NCBI RefSeq assembly: GCF_002128405.1
Contig: NZ_NETJ01000002.1
Coordinates: 372,001-436,000 of the forward strand
Direction: 5' to 3'
DNA: 64,000 bases
From: Gottfriedia solisilvae
GTDB lineage: Bacteria; Bacillota; Bacilli; Bacillales; Bacillaceae_G
Shown here: piece after piece, positions 1-8,816 of the stretch
Layout: the number at the start of each line of letters is the position of its first letter
How positions within the stretch are numbered: the stretch's first letter is position 1
Position numbers and translations under genes: made by a program
Notes under the pieces: model-generated
Told to the model about the DNA's origin: nothing
What the model saw: the letters and a program-made list of their open reading frames with translations, nothing else
Database searches by the model: none

Positions 1-207
1 GTTGGTTCCTTTATTTTTCCGCCATTTGGTCTAATTATTGTTCCGTTTATTTCAGTGTTTGTAACAGAAAAAGTTCAAGGTAAAACGACTAAAGAAGCTT
101 TGAAATCTTCATGGGCAACTGTTATATCATTTCTAAGTAGCTCACTTGCCAAAGCAATTTTACAAATTATCATGGTAATCCTATTTTTTATATTTGTCAT
201 TATGTAA
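1..207 (+). CDS. DUF456 family membrane protein, C-terminal part
   Basis: Open from the first base of the window to a TAA at 205-207, so only the last 68 residues are present. They begin with the glycine/proline-rich stretch GSFIFPPFGLIIVPF, followed by a basic loop and a hydrophobic C-terminal helix. This pattern (PPFGLIIGPF, basic residues, terminal helix) is typical of DUF456 small membrane proteins such as B. subtilis YqgC. Function is unknown. The gene has its own terminator directly after the stop. In B. subtilis the genes expected before yqhV are aroQ, pepP and efp, so the neighbourhood differs here. Confidence 0.65.
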   Translation, partial: VGSFIFPPFGLIIVPFISVFVTEKVQGKTTKEALKSSWATVISFLSSSLAKAILQIIMVILFFIFVIM

Positions 208-235
208 GAGAAGCACTATGCTTCTCTTTTTTTTT
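207..235 (+). terminator. Terminator of the DUF456 gene
   Basis: Nine-base perfect stem AGAGAAGCA / TGCTTCTCT with a 3-nt loop, followed by a run of T. It starts at the last base of the stop codon. Confidence 0.85.
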
Positions 236-557
236 GTCTTATTTTTTTATAGGGTGTCTTCGTAAACTTTCTAAACACCTTGGATTTCCTCACTAGTATG
301 CTCCTATTTATTGAGGATAGCGGAAAGCCAACCCGATTCCAACATTGATAATAGGAACCTACCACGCTTAAGCTACAGGATTCTCAACCATAGATTCCTC
401 AGAACTCATTTTCCAACAAAGGCTTTTAAGAGAAAACATCCATTATAAATGACTGCTTTCTTAAAGTACTAATAAAAATCAAATGATGAAATATCTTCTT
501 AAATGGACATGTTCTGCATATTAGTAATAAAAAGACTGAAAAAAAGGTGTGTAATGT
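236..557. other. Non-coding gap before yqhV
   Basis: About 320 bases without an open frame longer than some 20 codons and without a convincing promoter, repeat or RNA structure. Base composition is slightly less AT-rich than neighbouring gaps (around 260-420), which could be decayed coding sequence, but I see nothing that supports a specific origin. Confidence 0.5.
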
Positions 558-839
558 ATGAAGCAATGGATTGATTCAATGGATAAAGCTGTACTTGGCA
601 TGGGTTTGTTGAGAGTGGTTGGTGGTAGCTTAGAATTGATGGCAGCAATTACAATACTCTATTTCAATGACATAAAAAAAGCATTAGCACTTAATAGTAT
701 TCTAGCGACTATTGGTCCAATCATCCTCATATCGACTATGACGATTGGGATTATTGGTGTAGCTAGTGAGTTAGATCCAATCCGACTTGTGCTTGTTTTT
801 TGTGGGGTATTTTTAATTTTATTAGCGGTTTTTAAATGA
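558..839 (+). CDS. yqhV: YqhV, DUF2619 small membrane protein
   Basis: 93 residues with three hydrophobic segments (about 15-35, 45-70 and 75-92) and the family feature of a short MKxWIDSMDK-type start. YqhV is conserved immediately upstream of spoIIIAA in Bacilli; its role is not established. The RBS AAAGGTGTG precedes the ATG. Only 20 bases separate it from spoIIIAA, so co-transcription is likely. Identification rests on synteny plus the hydrophobic pattern. Confidence 0.85.
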   Translation: MKQWIDSMDKAVLGMGLLRVVGGSLELMAAITILYFNDIKKALALNSILATIGPIILISTMTIGIIGVASELDPIRLVLVFCGVFLILLAVFK

Positions 840-859
840 TTAATAGGATGTGAACTGCT

Positions 860-1780
860 ATGGAAGAGGTTTTCAATGTATTACCTATAATGCTGAAAGA
901 GAAATTAATCCTTTCTTTTTCAGATTTAAACGAAGTAGAAGAATTGCGTTTAAGAGTCTCAAGACCTGTAGAGGTAATTGCAAATAATCATTCAACATTT
1001 TTACCGTATATCGTGACAGCTGAAGATGGTAGTCAAATTCTTGGGAAACTTAGTCAGTTTTCTATTTATACAATTGAGGAAGAGTTGAAAAAAGGATATA
1101 TCACGATTAAAGGCGGCCACAGAGTAGGACTAGCAGGACGCGTAGTGACTGAAAATGGAATGGTAAAGATGATTCGAGATATTAGTTCATATAATTTTCG
1201 AATCGCAAAAGAAAAAGTAGGCATAGCAAGTCCATTTGTTAAGTATTTATATGATGGAAGATGGAAAAATACAATGCTGATCGGGCCACCACAAGCCGGA
1301 AAAACGACCTTATTACGAGATTTTGCAAGAGTTGTCAGTCAAGGAGATCATGTTAGAGGTATTAAACCTCAAAAAGTAGGAATCGTTGATGAACGCTCTG
1401 AAATCGCTGGTTCGGTTAAGGGTGTACCTCAATATACTTTCGGAGAACGCATCGATGTATTAGACGCTTGTCCAAAGGCAGAGGGTATGATGATGCTCGT
1501 TAGATCGATGAGTCCTCATATCATTCTAGTTGATGAGATTGGTAAGAAAGAAGATGTAGATGCAATTTTGGAGGCGATTTTCGCAGGTGTTCAATTAATC
1601 GTAACTGTCCATGGTTATTCTCTTGAGGAAATTCAAAAAAGACCGTCATTACAGCCTTTATTTCAAAATGGTACATTCGAACGATTTATAGAAATATCCA
1701 ATCATCCAAGACCGGGTAATGTCACTGATATTAAAAATAGAAAAAATATAAGCCTTTTTTCACAAAAGGTGGTGTATTAG
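860..1780 (+). CDS. spoIIIAA: Stage III sporulation ATPase SpoIIIAA
   Basis: 306-residue P-loop ATPase of the secretion-ATPase type. Walker A GPPQAGKTT is at about residues 142-150, Walker B IILVDEIG at about 221-228, and the conserved VDERSEIAG block lies between them. SpoIIIAA is thought to energise the SpoIIIA-SpoIIQ channel that links mother cell and engulfed forespore and supports sigma-G activity. It is the first gene of the eight-gene operon; the ATG follows AGGATGTG. Length matches the family (about 307 aa). The stop TAG abuts the ATG of spoIIIAB. Confidence 0.97.
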   Translation: MEEVFNVLPIMLKEKLILSFSDLNEVEELRLRVSRPVEVIANNHSTFLPYIVTAEDGSQILGKLSQFSIYTIEEELKKGYITIKGGHRVGLAGRVVTENGMVKMIRDISSYNFRIAKEKVGIASPFVKYLYDGRWKNTMLIGPPQAGKTTLLRDFARVVSQGDHVRGIKPQKVGIVDERSEIAGSVKGVPQYTFGERIDVLDACPKAEGMMMLVRSMSPHIILVDEIGKKEDVDAILEAIFAGVQLIVTVHGYSLEEIQKRPSLQPLFQNGTFERFIEISNHPRPGNVTDIKNRKNISLFSQKVVY

Positions 1781-2293
1781 ATGAAATGGATTGGCGCACT
1801 ATTTATTATCTTTTCTACAACATGGCTCGGTTTTTATTTTGCAGGAAGATTATCTGAGCGAACGAAGGAATTACGCGCTTGGAAGTTAGCACTTCAATCA
1901 CTTGAAGCGGAAGTTATGTATAGTCAATTACCTCTACAAGAAGCAAGTAGGCGAATTGCGAAACAATTAAACGGACAAATCCAAATATTTTTAATCGGTT
2001 TTGCGAATCAACTTGAAACAAGTGCCATATCTGCAAAAGAAGCATGGAAACATTCTTTACAAGAATATGCCAAAAAAGTATCGATTAAAGATTCTGATAT
2101 CCAAGTCCTTTTGCAATTTGGCGAGACAATCGGAATGCATGACAAAATTTCACAGCAAAAGCAAATTATCTTAGCGTTAAAACATTTAGAACGGGAAGAA
2201 CAAGAGGCAATTGACTCTCAATCTAGTTATGAAAGAATGTCAAAAATGCTAGGTGTTTTAAGCGGGATCTTAATCGTTATTTTATTAATTTAA
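1781..2293 (+). CDS. spoIIIAB: Stage III sporulation protein SpoIIIAB
   Basis: 170 residues with an N-terminal membrane anchor (about 3-20), a soluble helical region and a strongly hydrophobic C-terminal helix (about 155-170). The family resembles the type II secretion protein GspF and probably sits in the mother cell membrane with SpoIIIAA. The start is directly after the spoIIIAA stop, with AAAGGTGGTG as RBS inside the upstream gene, implying translational coupling. Confidence 0.95.
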   Translation: MKWIGALFIIFSTTWLGFYFAGRLSERTKELRAWKLALQSLEAEVMYSQLPLQEASRRIAKQLNGQIQIFLIGFANQLETSAISAKEAWKHSLQEYAKKVSIKDSDIQVLLQFGETIGMHDKISQQKQIILALKHLEREEQEAIDSQSSYERMSKMLGVLSGILIVILLI

Positions 2294-2306
2294 AGGAGGG
2301 AATTCG

Positions 2307-2510
2307 ATGATTACAAATTATGCATTAATGTTTCAAATTGCCGGGATAGGCATAATCGCTGCGATTATACATGCAGTCTTAAAAAAAGCAGGTCAAGAAG
2401 AATTTGCTACATGGACAATCATTACAGCCTTTATCATTGTATTCTTTCAAGTCATTACGAAAGCAGGCGATTTGTTTAATAAAGTCAAGGATGTATTTCT
2501 ATTTCATTAG
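2307..2510 (+). CDS. spoIIIAC: Stage III sporulation protein SpoIIIAC
   Basis: 67 residues, essentially two transmembrane helices (about 5-25 and 33-55). Small membrane component of the SpoIIIA channel complex. RBS AAAGGAGGG sits 8 bases before the ATG. Length is the usual size for this family, and its place between spoIIIAB and spoIIIAD is invariant in Bacilli. Confidence 0.95.
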   Translation: MITNYALMFQIAGIGIIAAIIHAVLKKAGQEEFATWTIITAFIIVFFQVITKAGDLFNKVKDVFLFH

Positions 2511-2528
2511 ATTAGGAGTGAGTTAGTA

Positions 2529-2927
2529 ATGGAAATCATCCAGATTGTTGGCATCGGGTTATGTGCTACATTTTTAATTCTCCTTTTAAATCAATTTAAA
2601 ATGGATAAATTTAATTTGGCTATTACAGTTTTTATCAGCTGCGTATTATTTTTATTCTTATTAGATAAAGTTCAATTTTTATTAGATGAAATTCAAAAAT
2701 TAGCGAATCAAGCAAGTATAAAAAACGTTTATGTAGAGACTTTATTGAAAATTATTGGAATTGCTTATATCGCCGAATTTGGCGTTCAAATAACAAAAGA
2801 TGCTGGGCAAGGTGCAATTGCCTCCAAAATTGAATTAGGTGGAAAAGTGCTCATTTTAGTTTTAGCTGTTCCAATATTAACAGCACTAATCGAAACAATA
2901 TTAAGTTTTTTACCTAAAATTTCTTAA
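2529..2927 (+). CDS. spoIIIAD: Stage III sporulation protein SpoIIIAD
   Basis: 132 residues, three to four transmembrane helices (about 4-20, 28-47, 65-85 and 105-128). Integral membrane part of the SpoIIIA channel, paired with SpoIIIAC, to which its C-terminal half is related. RBS TTAGGAGTG. Eighteen bases after spoIIIAC and 21 before spoIIIAE. Confidence 0.95.
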   Translation: MEIIQIVGIGLCATFLILLLNQFKMDKFNLAITVFISCVLFLFLLDKVQFLLDEIQKLANQASIKNVYVETLLKIIGIAYIAEFGVQITKDAGQGAIASKIELGGKVLILVLAVPILTALIETILSFLPKIS

Positions 2928-2948
2928 TAAAGAGGGAAGGAGGACTTT

Positions 2949-4118
2949 ATGAAATATAAGATTCAATTTTTTCTTCTTTTCCTTTTTCTCCTTTTTTTTA
3001 TCCCAAAAAATGTACAAGCTGCTCCTCCACCTGCTGAAATTGTCAATGAACAAATCAAAAAACTCGGTATTGATGAAGTTCAGCAATACTGGGATGAAGT
3101 AGTAACGAAATATGGTGGATTTCTTCCAGAAAGTCAAAAAGGAGATTTTATTGAATTTATTAAAGGAGAAAAGAAGTTTTCAATTCAAGAATGGTGTATC
3201 GCCTTTGGTAAATATTTATTTTTTGAGCTATTAAGTAATGGGAAAATACTTGGGATACTGATCATGCTCGTCATTTTTAGTTCACTATTACAATCATTGC
3301 AAAATGCATTTGAAAAAAGTTCGATTAGCAAAATCGCTGACAGCGTTGTGTTTTTAGTGCTTGTTGTATTTGCTTTAAATAGCTTTTATATAGCCACACA
3401 AGCAACTCAAGAAGCGATCACAATGATGATTAACTTTTTAAGAGCATTAATTCCAATTTTATTAGCATTAATCGCGACCTCAGGTGGAGTAATCTCTGTA
3501 GGGTTCTTTCATCCGATTCTAATCTTTTTAATGCATACAAGTGGATTATTAGTAACCTATTTTGTATTACCACTTATTCTCGTTTCAACGATTTTAAGTA
3601 TTGTCAGTATTATCAATGATGAACTCCAAGTTACGAAACTAGCAGCTTTAATTAGAAATATAGCAGTAGGTGTACTTGGTATTTTTTTAACAATTTTCCT
3701 CGGTGTGTTAAGTGTACAAGGTATGACAACTGCTGTAACTGATGGTGTAGCTATCAAAACTGCAAAATTTGTGACGAGTAATTTTATCCCGGTAGTCGGT
3801 AAGGTGTTTGCGGATGTAACAGATACTGTTATCAGTGCTTCACTTCTATTAAAAAATACTGTCGGGATCGTTGGATTAGTCACGATGCTTGCGATCATTG
3901 TCTTTCCAGCATTGAAAATATTAGTTTTGGCACTTATTTATAAATTTTCAGCTGCCATTCTTCAACCAGTAGGCAGTAAAGCAATCATTAGTACGATTGA
4001 TGTGATTGGAAAAAGTGTCATATACTTATTTGTTTGTTTAGCGATTGTATCATTAATGTTTTTCTTAAGTATGACATTGATCATTGCGGCAGGAAATATT
4101 GTCGTTATGTTTAGGTAG
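2949..4118 (+). CDS. spoIIIAE: Stage III sporulation protein SpoIIIAE
   Basis: 389 residues with a Sec-type signal peptide (hydrophobic core about 7-18, likely cleavage after VQA at 24-25), an extracytoplasmic segment to about residue 80, then at least six transmembrane helices. This architecture is typical of SpoIIIAE, the large polytopic subunit of the mother cell channel. RBS GGAAGGAGG precedes the ATG. The stop lies 8 bases before the preferred spoIIIAF start. Confidence 0.96.
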   Translation: MKYKIQFFLLFLFLLFFIPKNVQAAPPPAEIVNEQIKKLGIDEVQQYWDEVVTKYGGFLPESQKGDFIEFIKGEKKFSIQEWCIAFGKYLFFELLSNGKILGILIMLVIFSSLLQSLQNAFEKSSISKIADSVVFLVLVVFALNSFYIATQATQEAITMMINFLRALIPILLALIATSGGVISVGFFHPILIFLMHTSGLLVTYFVLPLILVSTILSIVSIINDELQVTKLAALIRNIAVGVLGIFLTIFLGVLSVQGMTTAVTDGVAIKTAKFVTSNFIPVVGKVFADVTDTVISASLLLKNTVGIVGLVTMLAIIVFPALKILVLALIYKFSAAILQPVGSKAIISTIDVIGKSVIYLFVCLAIVSLMFFLSMTLIIAAGNIVVMFR

Positions 4119-4126
4119 GTGTGAAG

Positions 4127-4744
4127 ATGGATTTCTTTATTCAATGGGTATCAAACATAATCGTCTATATCTTAATTGCAACTATTATCATGATGTTAAT
4201 TCCGAATACTGGATTAGCAAAATATGTTCGTTTTGTTGCAAGTCTATTATTAATTGTCATGATGCTCCAACCAATTTTTCAATTATTTAAAGTGAATATA
4301 AAAGAAGTGCTTGCCGGATACCAGTCAACGACATATGAAGCAAGTGGTGAAATAAAAAATGAAATAAATAATAAGAAAAATGAAATACAAGCAACAGAAC
4401 GTGCATATATATTAAAACAAATGGCTGTCCAAATGAAAAAAGAAGTTGAAGAAAACATTACACAGGATTTCGAACAGGTTATTACAAACGTTGAGTTAGA
4501 AGTAAAAGAAGGCGTAACAACAATTAAAACTGCGCAAGATTTATCAAAGGTAACAGTTTTTGTAAGCGCCAAAAAAGATGAGACAAGCAATGTAGAACCT
4601 GTTCAAGAAGTAAGTGTTAATACAACTGAGCCGATCCAAACAGACAGCGAAAAAATTAAACAACAAGAACTACAGAATTTTTTAGCAGATAGATGGCAAC
4701 TTGAGGACAAGCAAATCGAAGTTAAGATGGAAGGAGGGGAGTAA
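4127..4744 (+). CDS. spoIIIAF: Stage III sporulation protein SpoIIIAF
   Basis: 205 residues from this ATG: two N-terminal transmembrane helices (about 5-25 and 32-50), then a charged extracytoplasmic domain. SpoIIIAF is a ring-building-motif protein of the channel. An in-frame GTG lies 6 bases upstream at 4121. I prefer the ATG because AGGTG ends five bases before it and the protein then begins MDFFIQWVSNII, the usual family start. It is tightly packed in the operon. Confidence 0.93.
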   Translation: MDFFIQWVSNIIVYILIATIIMMLIPNTGLAKYVRFVASLLLIVMMLQPIFQLFKVNIKEVLAGYQSTTYEASGEIKNEINNKKNEIQATERAYILKQMAVQMKKEVEENITQDFEQVITNVELEVKEGVTTIKTAQDLSKVTVFVSAKKDETSNVEPVQEVSVNTTEPIQTDSEKIKQQELQNFLADRWQLEDKQIEVKMEGGE

Positions 4745-4750
4745 TGGCAA

Positions 4751-5440
4751 ATGAAAAAGAAAATACCACCAATAAAACTAGCAGACTTTTTAAAAGGAAA
4801 CAAAGATGAAAATACCTCTTCTGACAAAGAGCATAGTCCATTTAAACTCACGAGGAAATATGTACTAGCTCTACTCGGACTTGGAGTTTGTTGGATGATC
4901 GCAAGTAGTCTATTTGCAAATTCAACTGGTAAAACCAATTCGATGCTTTCACCGATTTCAACTGAAACAAGTGCAAGTCCTAAAAATAACGAAGAAGCTG
5001 TTGAAACTCTTAAACTCGGTGGTGAAAAATCATCAGGAAGTATAAATGATTTTGAAAATAAATATGAACAACAGTTAACAGAAACTTTAAATCAAATGGC
5101 TGGCGTTAGCAAAGTAAAAGTTGAAGTAAATGTAGACGGCAGCGAAAAAAATGTATACCAATTTAATAGAACTGACCGTACACAACAAACGGAAGAAGTA
5201 GACAAGCAAGGTGGGAAAAGGAATATTGAAGACGAATCCCATGAGACGCAAGTTGTCATCATAAATGATGGTGAAAAAGAAATTCCAGTTATTGTGCAAA
5301 CAGAAATGCCAGATATAAAAGGGGTTCTTATTATCGCTAAAGGTGCTGAGAATCTTGCAGTAAAAAATATGATACGAGAAGCTGTCACAAGATTACTTGA
5401 TGTACCAAGCCACCGTGTCGCTGTACTACCAAAAAAATAA
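4751..5440 (+). CDS. spoIIIAG: Stage III sporulation protein SpoIIIAG
   Basis: 229 residues: a basic cytoplasmic N-terminus, one transmembrane helix at about 37-56, a low-complexity linker and a C-terminal ring-building domain (about 85-229) related to secretion-system ring proteins. SpoIIIAG forms the large ring of the SpoIIIA channel in the intermembrane space. RBS GGAGGGGAG is inside the end of spoIIIAF. Another ATG at 4744 is in a different frame and is not used. Confidence 0.95.
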   Translation: MKKKIPPIKLADFLKGNKDENTSSDKEHSPFKLTRKYVLALLGLGVCWMIASSLFANSTGKTNSMLSPISTETSASPKNNEEAVETLKLGGEKSSGSINDFENKYEQQLTETLNQMAGVSKVKVEVNVDGSEKNVYQFNRTDRTQQTEEVDKQGGKRNIEDESHETQVVIINDGEKEIPVIVQTEMPDIKGVLIIAKGAENLAVKNMIREAVTRLLDVPSHRVAVLPKK

Positions 5441-5455
5441 TAGGAAGAAGGTAAA

Positions 5456-6010
5456 ATGAAAATGAAAAGACAAACGATTTGGTTATTAACAATGTTAAGT
5501 TTAGTAGTGGTACTATCTGTATATTACGTAACAACACCTGATCAAATGAAAACTGCAGGAATTATGAATATGACTAGTAATAACTCTTTAGACTCTACTC
5601 CATCAAAGGACACAAATAAAAATGATGAAGGAAAAGAAACGACATCTAAAGAAGAAACAACAAATGAAGTATTCTTAAAACAACGTATGGAACAAGAAGA
5701 TAAAAGAGCTCAATTAAAAGAAGAATTTCAAACAACTATTGACTCAGCTACAGCATCAGCAGAAGAAAAAAGCCAAGCATTTACAAGCTTAAAAGAACTT
5801 CAAACATTAACAGCACTAGAAGCAGACGTTGAAACAATGATCAAAGAATCAGGTTACAAAGATGCATTAGTACGCGCTGACAGCAACGAAGTAAATGTAT
5901 CAGTAAAATCAACAAAAAAACATAGCAAAGCAGCAGCAAACGAAATCATCCAAATGGCAAGAAGCGTACTAGGAGAAAAACTAGTAATCGTAACATTCCA
6001 GACTAAGTAA
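5456..6010 (+). CDS. spoIIIAH: Stage III sporulation protein SpoIIIAH
   Basis: 184 residues with a signal-anchor helix (about 8-26), a charged Thr/Glu-rich linker and a YscJ/FliF-like ring domain (about 90-184). SpoIIIAH binds forespore SpoIIQ across the intermembrane space. It is the last gene of the operon. Codon use shifts to A-rich synonyms towards the 3' end, where long runs of GCA, GAA and ACA codons occur. Two in-frame ATGs (5456 and 5462) are possible starts after AGAAGG. Confidence 0.95.
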   Translation: MKMKRQTIWLLTMLSLVVVLSVYYVTTPDQMKTAGIMNMTSNNSLDSTPSKDTNKNDEGKETTSKEETTNEVFLKQRMEQEDKRAQLKEEFQTTIDSATASAEEKSQAFTSLKELQTLTALEADVETMIKESGYKDALVRADSNEVNVSVKSTKKHSKAAANEIIQMARSVLGEKLVIVTFQTK

Positions 6011-6013
6011 ATA

Positions 6014-6132
6014 GAAAAGCGGAAGGCGTTCGCTCAGCCCCGACAAGCATAAGACGGAAACCAGAAAAGGTGCTCTTTACCTTTACTGGTTTTTGGCTTA
6101 TGACTCGAGGGGCTAACGCCTGGAGCTAGACA
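6014..6132. repeat. Hairpin-forming intergenic repeat, copy 1
   Basis: Dyad-symmetric element of about 118 bases. An outer arm GGCGTT...AGCCCC pairs with GGGGCT...AACGCC, and an inner arm CATAAGAC...ACCAGAAAAGG pairs with the mirror segment ending in GGCTTATG. Similar elements (AAGCGGAAGGCG start, CATAAG...CTTATG core, GGAGCTAGAC end) are, from memory, dispersed in many Bacillaceae genomes. It starts right after spoIIIAH and may act as a transcript end or mRNA-stabilising structure. Confidence 0.75.
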
Positions 6133-6245
6133 GAAAGAAAAGTGGAGGCGACTGGTCAGCTCCGATAAGCATAAGGCAAGCCCGGGTAAAGGTTGCTTTT
6201 TAACCTTTACCTGGGATTGACTTATGACATCAAAGAGCAGGCTAT
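6133..6245. repeat. Hairpin-forming intergenic repeat, copy 2
   Basis: Directly adjacent second copy of the same family. The inner stem sequence differs completely from copy 1 (AAGCCCGGGTAAAGGTT against its complement) yet still pairs, so base pairing rather than sequence is kept. The outer arm is degenerate, which suggests an older or partly decayed unit. Confidence 0.7.
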
Positions 6246-6288
6246 AATATTAGAAAAAGAAATTGAACAAAAACTATCACATCATTCA

Positions 6289-6323
6289 AAGCACTGTCTA
6301 CAAAGTTGTAGGTAGTGCTTTTG
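6289..6323 (+). terminator. Probable terminator after the spoIIIA operon
   Basis: Fourteen-base stem AAGCACTGTCTACA / TGTAGGTAGTGCTT with two G-U pairs and a 4-nt loop, followed by a short T stretch. The weak T tract lowers certainty. Confidence 0.55.
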
Positions 6324-6456
6324 TACGTTAAAATAGATATGCAGTCCCTAAGTTTATAACGAATTAGTTTTGGTAAAGAATAAGATAATTAATTTGGTGG
6401 GAAAATGGCTAAAATTAGAATGAGACATGCTCAAGGAAAATAATTTGTTGAAAAGT

Positions 6457-6473
6457 TTAGTATTAGGTTATAA
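6457..6473. promoter_or_regulatory. Degenerate FapR-like box upstream of accB
   Basis: TTAGTATTAGGTTATAA matches the FapR operator pattern TTAGTACCTGGTACTAA at 12 of 17 positions and lies 34 bases before the accB start. FapR senses malonyl-CoA, the product of the acetyl-CoA carboxylase made in part by accB and accC. The second half-site is poor, so this is only a suggestion. Confidence 0.25.
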
Positions 6474-6507
6474 GATTAGACTATATGTTTTTAAGGGGTG
6501 AATGAAA

Positions 6508-6990
6508 ATGAAAATTCATGAAATTAGAGAATTAATTAAATTAATTGACCAAACAACGATAAATGAGTTTGAATTTGAAAATAATGGTGCCATCGTTAAA
6601 ATTAAAAAAGGTGGACAAACAACTGTTGTTACTCAAGCTGCTGCTCCAGTAGTTCAACATGAAGTAATGCCTGTTGTATCTGCTCCGGTTGCAACTTTAG
6701 AAAAACCAGCTGAAGCTGTTGCACAAGAAGTAGTGAAAGAAGATACAAGTAATTTACATAAAATTACATCACCAATGGTTGGTACATTCTATGCATCTCC
6801 ATCACCAGATTCAAAAGAATATGTTGCAGTTGGCGATCGCATTAAAAGTGATTCAATTGTATGTATCGTAGAAGCAATGAAGTTATTTAATGAAATCGAA
6901 GCTGAAATTGATGGGGAAATTGTTGAAGTATTGGCTAAAAATGGCCAGTTAGTTGAATACGGCCAACCATTATTTTTAGTAAAAAGCTAA
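6508..6990 (+). CDS. accB: Biotin carboxyl carrier protein of acetyl-CoA carboxylase
   Basis: 160 residues: an N-terminal helical region, an Ala/Pro/Val-rich linker (about 45-75) and a C-terminal biotinyl domain with the biotin attachment motif VEAMKLF, lysine at about 125. Carries CO2 between AccC and the AccAD carboxyltransferase in fatty acid synthesis. I chose ATG 6508 rather than 6502 because AAGGGGTG ends at 6500, leaving a normal 7-base spacing and the usual [14 protein letters not shown] start. It forms an operon with accC. Confidence 0.96.
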   Translation: MKIHEIRELIKLIDQTTINEFEFENNGAIVKIKKGGQTTVVTQAAAPVVQHEVMPVVSAPVATLEKPAEAVAQEVVKEDTSNLHKITSPMVGTFYASPSPDSKEYVAVGDRIKSDSIVCIVEAMKLFNEIEAEIDGEIVEVLAKNGQLVEYGQPLFLVKS

Positions 6991-7037
6991 TAGACATACA
7001 GATTAAGTTACAGTACTTTACTTAAGAAGGTGAAGAA

Positions 7038-8390
7038 ATGAAGAAGGTTTTAATTGCTAATCGTGGGGAAATAGCGATTCGTATTATAAGAGCATGTAAA
7101 GAATTAAATATTGAAACAGTTGCTATTTATTCTGAAGGGGATAAAGAAGCATTGCATGTTCAAATGGCTGACGAGGCTTATTGTGTCGGTCCTAAATTGT
7201 CAAAAGATAGTTATTTAAATATGACTAATATTATCAGTATTGCAAAATTAACAGGTTGTGAAGGAATTCATCCAGGTTATGGTTTCCTATCTGAAAATGC
7301 TAGTTTTGCAGAATTATGTACAGAGTGTAATGTGAAGTTTATCGGACCTACTGCTGATTCCATTTCTAAAATGGGTACAAAAGACGTAGCTCGTGAAACG
7401 ATGAAAGAAGCAGGTGTACCAGTTGTACCAGGTTCACAAGGTATTATTTCTAGTATTGAAGACGGTAAAAAAATCGCTTCAGAAATAGGATACCCAGTCA
7501 TTATTAAAGCAACTGCTGGTGGTGGCGGTAAAGGTATTCGTGTAGCTAGAGATGAGAAGGATTTAGAAAAAGGTATTCAGATTACTCAACAAGAAGCTCA
7601 AACAGCTTTTGGTAATCCTGGAGTGTACCTTGAAAAATATATCGAAGACTTTAGACATGTTGAAATTCAAGTTTTAGCAGATGAACATGGTAATACAATT
7701 CATTTAGGTGAACGCGATTGTACAATTCAACGTCGTTTGCAAAAATTGGTAGAAGAAGCTCCATCACCTGTTTTAGATGAGGAAACTCGTGCTAAAATGG
7801 GGCTAGCTGCTGTACGTGCAGCTGAAGCAGTTAATTACTGGGGTGCGGGTACTGTTGAGTTCATTTATGAGCCACATACTAAAAACTTCTATTTCATGGA
7901 AATGAATACTCGTATTCAAGTTGAACATCCAGTAACAGAATATATTTCTGGAATTGACTTGATTAAACAACAATTATTAATTGCAAAAGGTCATCCATTA
8001 AAAATTACTCAAGCAGACGTTAATTTAAATGGTTGGTCGATCGAGTGTCGTATTAACGCTGAAAATCCTGATAAAAACTTTATGCCTTCGCCTGGTAAAA
8101 TTATTACGTATTTACCACCAGGTGGTCCTAATGTTCGAGTTGATTCTGCAGTATATAACGGTTACACAATTCCGCCATATTATGACTCAATGATTGCAAA
8201 AGTTATCGTTCATGGCAAGACAAGAGACGAAGCAATTGCTATAATGATAAGAGCACTGGAAGAATTTGTAGTAGAGGGAATTTATACAACAATTCCTTTC
8301 CATTTAAATTTACTGCAAAATGAAATCTTCGTAAAAGGGAAGTATAATACTAAATTCCTTGAGGAACATGCGCTTGTGACGAAAGGATAA
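7038..8390 (+). CDS. accC: Biotin carboxylase subunit of acetyl-CoA carboxylase
   Basis: 450 residues, the family length. N-terminal biotin carboxylase fold ([17 protein letters not shown] at 3-19), ATP-grasp domain with the glycine-rich loop [14 protein letters not shown] (about 157-170), and the catalytic [14 protein letters not shown] block (about 290-303). Carboxylates AccB-bound biotin with ATP and bicarbonate. RBS AAGAAGGTG. This is the only biotin carboxylase in the window, so it might also serve the carboxyltransferase YqjD encoded at 54640; that is inference. Confidence 0.97.
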   Translation: MKKVLIANRGEIAIRIIRACKELNIETVAIYSEGDKEALHVQMADEAYCVGPKLSKDSYLNMTNIISIAKLTGCEGIHPGYGFLSENASFAELCTECNVKFIGPTADSISKMGTKDVARETMKEAGVPVVPGSQGIISSIEDGKKIASEIGYPVIIKATAGGGGKGIRVARDEKDLEKGIQITQQEAQTAFGNPGVYLEKYIEDFRHVEIQVLADEHGNTIHLGERDCTIQRRLQKLVEEAPSPVLDEETRAKMGLAAVRAAEAVNYWGAGTVEFIYEPHTKNFYFMEMNTRIQVEHPVTEYISGIDLIKQQLLIAKGHPLKITQADVNLNGWSIECRINAENPDKNFMPSPGKIITYLPPGGPNVRVDSAVYNGYTIPPYYDSMIAKVIVHGKTRDEAIAIMIRALEEFVVEGIYTTIPFHLNLLQNEIFVKGKYNTKFLEEHALVTKG

Positions 8391-8405
8391 AGTGGAGGGA
8401 TCTAC

Positions 8406-8804
8406 ATGAATGAAAATCAAATGTTAGAAATGGGTAGCGCGACTCTTGGTCGAGTAGAAATAGCACCTGAGGTTATTGAAGTAATTGCTGGTATTGCAGC
8501 TGCGGAAGTAGAAGGCGTATCTAGCATGCGTGGTAATCTTGCATCTGGTATTTCTGAAATTATCGGTAAGAAATATCATGGTAAAGGTGTTCGCGTTGAT
8601 TTATCAGAAGAGCGAATTAAAATTGATGTTTACATTTTAGTGAAATTCGGTAAATCAATTCCAACAGTTGCAGGTAATGTTCAAGATAACATCCGTCAAG
8701 CATTATTAACAATGACTGGCTTAGAGTTATCAGAAGTGAATGTACATGTAGTTGGTGTTCAATTTGATACAAAAGTAGAGCAGGAAGCTCCAATCGAGCT
8801 TTAA
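8406..8804 (+). CDS. yqhY: YqhY, Asp23/Gls24 family protein
   Basis: 132 residues of a single Asp23 domain (LGRVEIAPEVIEVIAGIAAAEVEGV near the N-terminus, KFGKSIPTVAGNVQ near 80). In Firmicutes yqhY is conserved after accBC, and genetic work in B. subtilis links it to control of acetyl-CoA carboxylase activity. RBS GTGGAGGG. It ends the acc transcription unit before a strong terminator. Confidence 0.93.
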   Translation: MNENQMLEMGSATLGRVEIAPEVIEVIAGIAAAEVEGVSSMRGNLASGISEIIGKKYHGKGVRVDLSEERIKIDVYILVKFGKSIPTVAGNVQDNIRQALLTMTGLELSEVNVHVVGVQFDTKVEQEAPIEL

Positions 8805-8816
8805 TTAATTCCGTTT

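Noticed and set aside
505-560. Sigma-E promoter upstream of yqhV/spoIIIAA
   Set aside because: AAATATC followed by CATGTTCT after 12 bases matches the consensus too poorly to report as a site.
4084-4290. Alternative frame across the spoIIIAE/spoIIIAF junction
   Set aside because: It overlaps both conserved genes and has no family resemblance.
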